Below, one piece after another: positions 57,924 through 64,000 of a stretch of DNA of 64,000 nt (within the stretch, counting starts at the first letter, position 1; every line of letters starts with the position of its first letter). Location: contig CAVKGV010000012.1 of NCBI GenBank assembly GCA_963656065.1, positions 1 to 64,000 of the forward strand, written 5' to 3'. The notes beneath the pieces were generated by a model. The model searched no databases and was not told where the DNA came from. It saw only the letters and a program-made list of their open reading frames with translations. Both the position numbers and the translations under genes were made by a program. Origin of the DNA: Hallerella sp963656065. Lineage in GTDB: Bacteria > Fibrobacterota > Fibrobacteria > Fibrobacterales > Fibrobacteraceae.

Positions 57924-58823
57924 ATGAACGAAGAAGAGAAATACAGGCAGATCGTCGAGGACCGGAAATCCGGACCGGAAGGCGGCGAGAAGCAGGGCGG
58001 AGTAGAGCCGGACCCGCACGGCACAGGGAACGTCGCCGGGAAGGAACCGGAAGCGGGGGCCGCACGGCAGGAACCCGCCAGGGGGACGGAACCGGCGGAC
58101 GGACGCGACCCGGAGGAAAGGCAGCGGCACGCCATGGCGGCGATGCGGATCCGCTTCAAGCGCGAGAACGAGGCGCTGAGGCGGGAAATCGCGGAGCTGA
58201 AGAAGGCGGCAGGCGCTTCCGGCGGGGAGAAGCCCAAGACCCGCGAGGATTTCAAGGACGACGCCGAATACGGGAACTATCTCAGGCAGAACCTGGAGGA
58301 CGGCATCTACAGGCGTGTCCGGGAACGGATGGACGGCGACATCGAGAGCGAGCGCGAGAGCGCGGAAGACCTCCGCAGGCTCGAAAGCGGCCTCGAATCC
58401 GTCCAGAAGGGGCTTTCCGGGGCGGTCATGCGCGAACTGCACGACCCGGAATCCGAGATGAGCCTCATCCTCACGGACGACCGCGCCAAGGCGATGGCCG
58501 ACGCCATCGCCGGGAGCGACCACAGGCCGGAAATACTCGCCGTCATGTACGGGAACCCCGGGCTGTTCAGGAAGCTCCTGGAACTGTCGCCGCAGAAGCA
58601 GCAGTTCCGCATCTTCCAGCTCGAGGACAGGCTGGAGGCGATGAAGGCGCAGGGCGAAATCCGGACGAAGGCCGAGGAGGAAAGGCGCAAGCGCGCCGAA
58701 TCCGTCCCGGCGGCGGGCGCGTTCGGAATCACGGGAAACGGACGGACGAACATCGGAAGCCTTTCCGCCACCGAGAGGGTGCGGCGGTACAAGGAAGACA
58801 TGCGGAAGTCCGGCATAATCTAA
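57924..58823 (+). CDS. Capsid scaffolding protein
   Basis: 299 residues, highly charged and mostly helical. It has an acidic disordered N-terminus, a coiled-coil part (RIRFKRENEALRREIAELKKAA), a middle domain (REDFKDDAEYGNYLRQNLEDGIYRRVRERM) and a basic C-terminal end (ATERVRRYKEDMRKSGII) of the kind that binds coat protein. The position between portal and coat is the P22 order. The assignment rests on composition and position. Confidence 0.78.
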   Translation: MNEEEKYRQIVEDRKSGPEGGEKQGGVEPDPHGTGNVAGKEPEAGAARQEPARGTEPADGRDPEERQRHAMAAMRIRFKRENEALRREIAELKKAAGASGGEKPKTREDFKDDAEYGNYLRQNLEDGIYRRVRERMDGDIESERESAEDLRRLESGLESVQKGLSGAVMRELHDPESEMSLILTDDRAKAMADAIAGSDHRPEILAVMYGNPGLFRKLLELSPQKQQFRIFQLEDRLEAMKAQGEIRTKAEEERRKRAESVPAAGAFGITGNGRTNIGSLSATERVRRYKEDMRKSGII

Positions 58824-58835
58824 GGAGAGATACCC

Positions 58836-60110
58836 ATGGGAGTATTCAACGGAGACCTTTCGGCGGCGAAGCAGGAACTCGTCGACCGTCTCAACGCAAA
58901 GATTTCGACAAGCATCCCCTTCATCCAGAAGCGGGTTAACCTCGGCAAGGGCCAGGTGACCAAGGGGAACCGCCAGCACGGCGTGATGGACTTCTACGTC
59001 CCGGCGAGCGGCAACGCGAAGGTGGGGCAGCTCACCTATCCGCCCGGCACGACGCCCTACCCGACGTCGGCCATCGACCTAACGGGCCGCCCCCGCAACT
59101 CGAGCTTCTGGAAGAAGGAGTTCTACGCCCAGAACGCGTCGGACATCCTCGAGTTCTCGAACTTCGAGGAAATCTTCGAGCTCGACGACTACATGCGCGA
59201 CCTTGTGAAGCCGCGCGGGCAGCGCATGGCGCACGAGATCGAGCGCGACCTCGTGAACCGCAACTGGTTCCGCGCCGGCGGGGCGATCGTCTCGTCCTCG
59301 GCTGACTTCCTCGCGCTTTCCCGCGCGTCGGCGGAACTGCAGAGCGTCAAGGCGACGGGCGACTGGGTGGGCTACATCTCGCCCATGCTCCAGAGCTACC
59401 TCGCCACCTCGCCGCTCCGCATGGACTTCCATGCGCCCGACGACCGCATCCGCGAAATGTACGGCAAGGCGTCCATCGGCTACTTCGCGAACGTGGACTG
59501 GGTCTCCGAGCCGTTCATGCCCATCTTCACGGCGGGCACGGCATGGGGCGATTCCGCGAAGGTCAAGACCGCGGTGACGAAGCAGGGGACGACGGAACTC
59601 GTCATCTCCGGGCTTCCGACCGGGGCGAAGATCGCCAAGGGCACGCCTTTCACCGTCGAGGGCGTGTACGAAGTCACGATGAGCGGCGTCAAGCAGGGCT
59701 ACCTCAAGAAGTTCGTCGTCCAGGAGGACGCGACCGCGGAAGGGACGGAAGCGACCGTCAAGGTCGTCCCGCTCTACTTCAACTCCGACGACGGCTACAC
59801 TAACACCGTCTGGGTGGACGGCGGCGAGGGAATCCCGGCGGATGCGGCGGTCAAGATGCTCGTCGAGGGCGGCGCCGACTACTACGTCGGACTCGTCCGC
59901 GACGCCGAGGCGTTCAACTGGACCCCGTTCGAGTTCCCGGAGCTTCTCGCGCTCCAGAACTCCACGAGCTCGACCGACGAGCTGACGATCCAGCTCGCGG
60001 CGGGAGGCGAAATCCTCGGGCGCACGAACGTGATGCGCATGGACTGCCCCTACTTCGGCGACATCGTCGACGAGCGCGCTGTCCGCACCCTCTTCGTGAA
60101 GTGCCCGTAG
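58836..60110 (+). CDS. Major capsid protein, P22 coat-like
   Basis: 424 residues, close to P22 gp5 (430). It has an N-terminal helix, the E-loop/P-domain region, KPRGQRMAHEIERDLVNRNWFRAGG, and an inserted beta-domain (TELVISGLPTGAKIAKGTPFTVEGVYEV…, about 250-330) at the place of the P22 I-domain. The end is VMRMDCPYFGDIVDERAVRTLFVKCP. It forms the HK97-fold shell. AGGAGAGA precedes the ATG. Codon bias is strong. A terminator follows. Confidence 0.9.
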   Translation: MGVFNGDLSAAKQELVDRLNAKISTSIPFIQKRVNLGKGQVTKGNRQHGVMDFYVPASGNAKVGQLTYPPGTTPYPTSAIDLTGRPRNSSFWKKEFYAQNASDILEFSNFEEIFELDDYMRDLVKPRGQRMAHEIERDLVNRNWFRAGGAIVSSSADFLALSRASAELQSVKATGDWVGYISPMLQSYLATSPLRMDFHAPDDRIREMYGKASIGYFANVDWVSEPFMPIFTAGTAWGDSAKVKTAVTKQGTTELVISGLPTGAKIAKGTPFTVEGVYEVTMSGVKQGYLKKFVVQEDATAEGTEATVKVVPLYFNSDDGYTNTVWVDGGEGIPADAAVKMLVEGGADYYVGLVRDAEAFNWTPFEFPELLALQNSTSSTDELTIQLAAGGEILGRTNVMRMDCPYFGDIVDERAVRTLFVKCP

Positions 60111-60140
60111 CCGGAAACAGTCTTCCTTGTCATGGGGGAC

Positions 60141-60183
60141 GGAAAGGCGCAGGACGCGGCGACGCGCCCTGCGCTTCCTTTTT
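60141..60183 (+). terminator. Terminator after the coat gene
   Basis: GGAA-AG-GCGCAGG (60141-60153) pairs with CCTGCGC-TTCC and is followed by TTTTT. Placed 30 bases after the coat stop, it would keep coat mRNA abundant relative to the tail genes. Confidence 0.7.
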
Positions 60184-60201
60184 AACAGGAGAAAGCGAGG
60201 A

Positions 60202-60897
60202 ATGAAGAACGCGATACAGATAGTCCGGGACGCCTACGCGTACGCCGGGATATGCCCGACGGCGCAGCCGCTCAACGCCGACATGAGCCGCGAGGGGCTG
60301 GGGTTCCTGAACGAGCTCCTCTTCAAGTGGAACATGGAGAACTACTTCCCTTTCACGAACAACACGCTCGACGCCGACGTTTCGGGCGGCTCGGCGGTCG
60401 TCGCGCCGGATTCGGCGACGTTCCGTGGCGAGGTGCCGGCGTTCGTGCAGAAGTGCCTCTGGCGGAACGGTACGGCGTGGGAACCGCTCGCCCGGGTCTC
60501 CTACGAGAACATCTGGGCCAGGCGCTCGACGGGGACGCTCCCGAGCTTCTTCGCTTTTTCGCTCGACGCGGACGGGCGGGGCGTCCTCACGTTCGACAGC
60601 GAGAACGGCTCGTTCCGCTGCCGGATAATCTACAACAGGGCCATCCCGGAAATGGACTACAACGACATGCTGAACGCGCCGCCGCAATACGAGCAGCTTT
60701 TGAAATACGGCGTGGCGGTCAAGTGCTGCGTCCGCTACGGGCTTCCCGCCGACGTGAAGGCGAACATCGCGGAGGAACGGGACGCCATCCTGTCGGCGAT
60801 TTCCAAGGTGAACTCGTTCCAGCACGAGGTGAACCTCGGCTACCGGGGCGGCTTCCGCTCGCCCGGCGACCTCGTGGCGGGGGCGTACAGGCTATGA
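60202..60897 (+). CDS. Tail accessory factor, P22 gp4-like head-tail adaptor
   Basis: 231 residues starting MKNAIQIVRDAYAYAGICPTAQPLNADMSREGLGFLNELLFKWN, which matches the opening of the P22 gp4 family (IVRDAL…AxxGLxxLNxLL). The end is …NVSFQHEVNLGY-like with FQHEVNLGYRGGF. gp4 docks under the portal ring. ATG 60202 is chosen over an in-frame upstream codon at 60127, which lies inside the terminator hairpin. The stop overlaps the next start (ATGA). Confidence 0.85.
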   Translation: MKNAIQIVRDAYAYAGICPTAQPLNADMSREGLGFLNELLFKWNMENYFPFTNNTLDADVSGGSAVVAPDSATFRGEVPAFVQKCLWRNGTAWEPLARVSYENIWARRSTGTLPSFFAFSLDADGRGVLTFDSENGSFRCRIIYNRAIPEMDYNDMLNAPPQYEQLLKYGVAVKCCVRYGLPADVKANIAEERDAILSAISKVNSFQHEVNLGYRGGFRSPGDLVAGAYRL

Positions 60898-62627
60898 AGG
60901 GGACGCGGCTCATCAATGGCGTGATCGGCGGCTCCTACGAGGCGGACGAACGGATCGCGGGGAATGCCGTCTCCCGGAACCTCTACGCGGAATCCGTCGA
61001 GGAGGCGGACGGCGGCGCCTACTTCACGACCGCGCTGCGCTCCGTCCCCGGCGAGCGTACCGTGCTTTCCGGGATGGAAATCTCCGACCGGAACGGACAG
61101 GGCTGCCGGGGCCTGTTCGCGGCTTCCGACGACACGCTCTTTGCCGCCTACGGCGAGGAAATCCTGCGGATAAGGAAGAACCCGGTGGACGGCTCGTATT
61201 CGTACGAGAGGATCTACACCCAGCAGGAAGGGACCGTCGGGCGCATCTCGTTCTGCGAGACCGGGGGCGTGAACTCGTTCGTCTGCTGGATAGACGGCAC
61301 GGAGACTGTCAAGGCGTACCCGCTCGAACCGGACAAGATGCCGGGGACGGTGGCTTTCCCGCTCGAATACCGGACGCCGTCGAGGGTGTACCTCACCGCG
61401 GACGAGGTGAAGCTAGACACGAACTTCCATGTCGTCCCCACGTCCATCTGCTCGGTCGCCGGGAGCCTCTGCATCAACGACCCGGAAAACGACACCTGGT
61501 ACTACACCGACGCCTACATCCTCGGCGGGACGAACACGACCCGGACCGTCTATAGGCTGGAAAACGGGAACGTCAAGTACAAGGACGGCTCGACCTACGA
61601 GATAGACACGGAGGAGAAGGACCTCGGGGAGGAGGAGCCGGAATCGCAGACGGCCTACCTGTGGCTCGACCGCTACTCGAAGCCCCGCTGGCAGACGGCG
61701 GAATGTTCCGCGGACAACGTGGTCGCCCTCGCCACCTGCGGGGACTTCCTCATGGCGTTCGGGACGCGGTCGCTGCAGATCTACGCGCAGACGACGTCGA
61801 CGGACGCCTACGGGTTCACCAGCATGGAGTTCAGCTCCGCGGGCAGGAACGTCCGGGAACTCGGCACGAAGTCCCCGATGACGGTCGCCGAGGTCTGCGG
61901 AAAGGTCGTCTTCCTGGGGAGCGCGATGCGCGGCGAGCGTTCCGTCTGGTATTCCGACGGGGGCGCGCCTGTCAGGATTTCCACGAACGCCATTGAGCGC
62001 GAGCTTTCCGGGGTGGACACGTCGGACGCCTATGCGTTCGGCTATATGGACAACGGGCACCAGTTCTACTGCCTCACGGTCCGGGCGCTCCGCAAGACCT
62101 ACTGCTACGACTTCGCGACGAGGCAGTGGCACGACAGGGGCACGCGGAACCCGGACGGGCGCGACGTCGAGTGGTGGACGTGCTTCGTCGCCTGCGCCGG
62201 GGGCGACATCCAGCTGGCCGGGGAGGGGTTCGGCGTCCTCGCCGTCCTCGACCGGAAGAAGTTCGACGACTTCCGGGGCGAGCCGATAGTGAAGAGCCGG
62301 ACGGCGCCCGTCGTGACGAACGACTTCTCGCCTTTCATGGTGAACGACATCCAGCTCGTGTGGAACACGGGCACGACGACCGACACCGACAACTCCGCCG
62401 GGGCGCGCGATCCGGTCGTGATGCTGGAGGTAAGCACGGACGGCGGGAACACGTTCGGGAACGAGCGCTGGGCTGGCGGCGGGCGGACCGGGCAGTACGG
62501 CCACAGGTCGGTATGGTACGGGATAGGGGTCGGGACGATGTTCGCGTTCCGCTTCACGGTCACGGACCGGGTGAACGTGGTCATCACCGGGGCGAAAATC
62601 TCGTTCACCCCGCTTTCCCATTTCTAG
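60894..62627 (+). CDS. Packaged-DNA stabilization protein, P22 gp10-like tail hub
   Basis: 577 residues (P22 gp10 is about 470). It has the family opening GTRLINGVIGGSYEADERIAGNAVSRNLYAESVEE and a beta-propeller-like middle with repeated WYSD/FGTRSLQIYAQTTS strands, ending KISFTPLSHF. This protein plugs the portal and connects to the tail needle. It starts in the gp4-like gene's stop codon. Confidence 0.85.
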   Translation: MKGTRLINGVIGGSYEADERIAGNAVSRNLYAESVEEADGGAYFTTALRSVPGERTVLSGMEISDRNGQGCRGLFAASDDTLFAAYGEEILRIRKNPVDGSYSYERIYTQQEGTVGRISFCETGGVNSFVCWIDGTETVKAYPLEPDKMPGTVAFPLEYRTPSRVYLTADEVKLDTNFHVVPTSICSVAGSLCINDPENDTWYYTDAYILGGTNTTRTVYRLENGNVKYKDGSTYEIDTEEKDLGEEEPESQTAYLWLDRYSKPRWQTAECSADNVVALATCGDFLMAFGTRSLQIYAQTTSTDAYGFTSMEFSSAGRNVRELGTKSPMTVAEVCGKVVFLGSAMRGERSVWYSDGGAPVRISTNAIERELSGVDTSDAYAFGYMDNGHQFYCLTVRALRKTYCYDFATRQWHDRGTRNPDGRDVEWWTCFVACAGGDIQLAGEGFGVLAVLDRKKFDDFRGEPIVKSRTAPVVTNDFSPFMVNDIQLVWNTGTTTDTDNSAGARDPVVMLEVSTDGGNTFGNERWAGGGRTGQYGHRSVWYGIGVGTMFAFRFTVTDRVNVVITGAKISFTPLSHF

Positions 62628-62648
62628 CGCGTACGGAGGGCTTTCGCA

Positions 62649-62966
62649 ATGATACGGATAAACGCCAACACGGACGAGAAAAGGACGCTCCTGGACGCGT
62701 TGCGCGGCGAATACGGGACTTCCGCGATGCCGAACGGAATCACGGTGACGAAGGCCGGGCGGATGGTCCTGTTCTGGGGGGCGTTCCCCGCCGGGACGGA
62801 AGCCGTCGAGGTCCCGAAGCTCCCGGTCCGCTTCCCGCTGCTCTTTTCCGGCGACGAGGGGGCGTGCTGCGTCCCGGTCGAGCCGTCGGCGGGTTTTGTC
62901 GGCGTCCCGGCGGCGTTCCGGAAAAAAAGGTTCGTCGCTTCGGGATTCGCGCTGCTAAATGACTAG
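62649..62966 (+). CDS. Small hypothetical virion-region protein
   Basis: 105 residues: MIRINANTDEKRTLLDALRGEYGTSAMPNGITVTKAGRMVLFWGAFPAGTEAVEVPKLPVRFPLLFSGDEG… Beta-rich with no family recognised. ACGGAGG lies before the ATG. Its place between gp10-like and ejection-like genes suggests a virion or tail-needle-related role, but this is position only. Confidence 0.6.
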   Translation: MIRINANTDEKRTLLDALRGEYGTSAMPNGITVTKAGRMVLFWGAFPAGTEAVEVPKLPVRFPLLFSGDEGACCVPVEPSAGFVGVPAAFRKKRFVASGFALLND

Positions 62967-62996
62967 GGACATCAACCCCAACAAGGGAGGCTTTAC

Positions 62997-63788
62997 ATGA
63001 GCGTAGGAAGCGGAGCCGCCACGGGCGCGGCGGCGGGCGCGACAATCGGGTCGGCGGTGCCGGGAATCGGCACGGCCGTCGGAGGCGTGGCGGGGGCTGT
63101 CGCCGGAGGGCTCGGCGGGCTTATCAGCGAATCGGCGAACCGCATGGCGAAGCGCCGGGCGATGAACCAGGCGATAGGGACGCTGGAGAAGACGGAAGGT
63201 TTCTCCGAGGCGATGAAGTCGCAAGGGCAGGACATCCTCGCGCAGCAGCTCGCCGCGGCGCAGGGGCTTTACGGGGACCCGGACGACATCGCCGCGGCCC
63301 TCCAGGCGGCGCGCGAAAAGGTGAACGGGCTTTCGCCTTACGAGGCCGGGCAGTTCAGCTACGGCAAGGAAATCGGGGACTTCTACGACCCCGCCTTCCA
63401 GCTCTCGGTGAACTCGGCGAACGACGCCATGAACGCCTCGCAGGCGCTCGGGGGCAACATGTTCAGTTCCGGGACGGCGGACAAGCTCGCCGCGCAGAAC
63501 CAGGTGCTCGCCTCCAACATGTACAAGGAGGCCCTCGCGGCGTTCAATGCGGACAAGTCCCTCGAACAGGGCATCTGGGCGGGGAACGAGGCGGCGAAAC
63601 AGGCGGCGGCCAACTCGGCGATGCAGCTCGCCAACGCGCAATACGGCATGGCCTCGGACGCGGCGGGGAACCTTTCCGCGGCGAACAACAGCTACTACCA
63701 GGGACTTCTCGGCCTGAACGACGACTACTGGAAAAACAAGGGCGACTACTGGGCGCAGATAGCGAACTTCCAGTCGCAGAAATACTAG
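62997..63788 (+). CDS. Putative ejection (internal virion) protein
   Basis: 263 residues. The N-terminal 50 are Gly/Ala-rich and hydrophobic (ATGAAAGATIGSAVPGIGTAVGGVAGAVAGGLGGLI), as in P22 gp7/gp20-type ejection proteins that enter the host membrane. The remainder is helical and Asn/Ala/Gln-rich (ANNSYYQGLLGLNDDYWKNKGDYWAQIANFQSQKY). It follows the tail genes, in P22 order. Similar proteins are common in podoviruses. GGGAGG precedes the ATG. Confidence 0.7.
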   Translation: MSVGSGAATGAAAGATIGSAVPGIGTAVGGVAGAVAGGLGGLISESANRMAKRRAMNQAIGTLEKTEGFSEAMKSQGQDILAQQLAAAQGLYGDPDDIAAALQAAREKVNGLSPYEAGQFSYGKEIGDFYDPAFQLSVNSANDAMNASQALGGNMFSSGTADKLAAQNQVLASNMYKEALAAFNADKSLEQGIWAGNEAAKQAAANSAMQLANAQYGMASDAAGNLSAANNSYYQGLLGLNDDYWKNKGDYWAQIANFQSQKY

Positions 63789-63798
63789 GGAGGCATCC

Positions 63799-64000
63799 AT
63801 GGAAATCTACAGCGGATGGGACGCGCTGGGTCTCGGACGGACCGTGTCGGAAGATCTCCGGCAGCGGCGACGGAACGAGCAGGACATCATCGACAGGTTC
63901 GGGGGAATCCTCCCGGTCCTCGGCGAAGCCTTCGACGATTCCGTCAGGCGGAAGCGCGCGCTGGAGCTTGCCGACGGCGTCGGGATCGAGAACGCGGGCC
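63799..64000 (+). CDS. Next virion gene, cut by the window end (possible second ejection protein)
   Basis: Starts at ATG 63799 with AGGGAGG nine bases upstream and reads MEIYSGWDALGLGRTVSEDLRQRRRNEQDIIDRFGGILPVLGEAFDDSVRRKRALELADGVG… to the window edge. The sequence is charged and helical. The position behind the first ejection-like gene suggests an ejection protein, but the visible 67 codons do not allow assignment. Confidence 0.6.
   Translation, partial: MEIYSGWDALGLGRTVSEDLRQRRRNEQDIIDRFGGILPVLGEAFDDSVRRKRALELADGVGIENAG

Noticed and set aside
43647..64000. tRNA gene as phage attachment site
   Set aside because: No cloverleaf-like sequence or CCA-end was seen beside the integrase or elsewhere in the phage part.

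Overview
The window comes from a Gram-negative bacterium: YajC, SurA, an O-antigen/ECA-type flippase, lipoproteins and an outer-membrane beta-barrel are all present. The most likely host is Fibrobacter or a close FCB-group relative. That inference rests on the long type II-C Cas9, the 48-bp CRISPR repeat of the kind known from Bacteroidetes/Fibrobacter, and the gene style; there is no rRNA or tRNA to confirm it. Host genes have moderate GC. Two stretches differ: an AT-rich restriction-modification block at the left edge and a very GC-rich prophage filling the right third.

Layout. 1-3210: AT-rich defence patch, with a C5 methyltransferase, an Eco47II-family endonuclease and a Fic protein. 3386-7249: purL. 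7385-13890: surface-glycan cluster (two FdtA-like cupins, an FdtB-like aminotransferase, a hexapeptide acetyltransferase, a GNAT-like protein, a Wzx flippase and two GT2 glycosyltransferases). 13891-16401: small membrane, lipo- and zinc-ribbon proteins. 16398-29343: housekeeping genes (hrpA, surA, ftsE, a radical SAM gene, folC, pth, an mtaB-like gene, a spoIID-like gene, def, yajC). 29392-33393, leftward: rpsP-rimM-trmD-rplS followed by two cyclic-nucleotide-binding-like genes. 33412-33914: intergenic repeats. 33915-37568: a U32 peptidase and an outer-membrane protein.

37572-43646 is a complete type II-C CRISPR-Cas locus. The tracrRNA is on the minus strand, with a near-consensus promoter, a 21-nt anti-repeat and a terminator. 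cas9, cas1 and cas2 follow on the plus strand. Two perfect 48-bp repeats, read on the minus strand, flank an N gap that is almost exactly one spacer long.

Directly against the leader-side repeat begins a GC-rich temperate phage with P22-like (podovirus-type) head genes. A leftward early/lysogeny operon (int, xis-like, small hypotheticals, ASCH, replisome-organizer-like and J-domain genes) is controlled from a divergent region with TTAAC palindromes and a CI-like repressor. Rightward, after a 650-bp non-coding region with 11-bp-spaced iteron-like repeats, come an Arg-rich protein, a PAPS-reductase/ParB pair, terminase, a sigma-like factor, portal, scaffold, coat, tail-accessory factors and ejection-type proteins. 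The right end of the phage lies outside the window.

The most noteworthy point is the junction itself. Either a prophage has integrated into the leader end of a CRISPR array, displacing its leader, or the assembly has jumped from a spacer into its matching phage protospacer.
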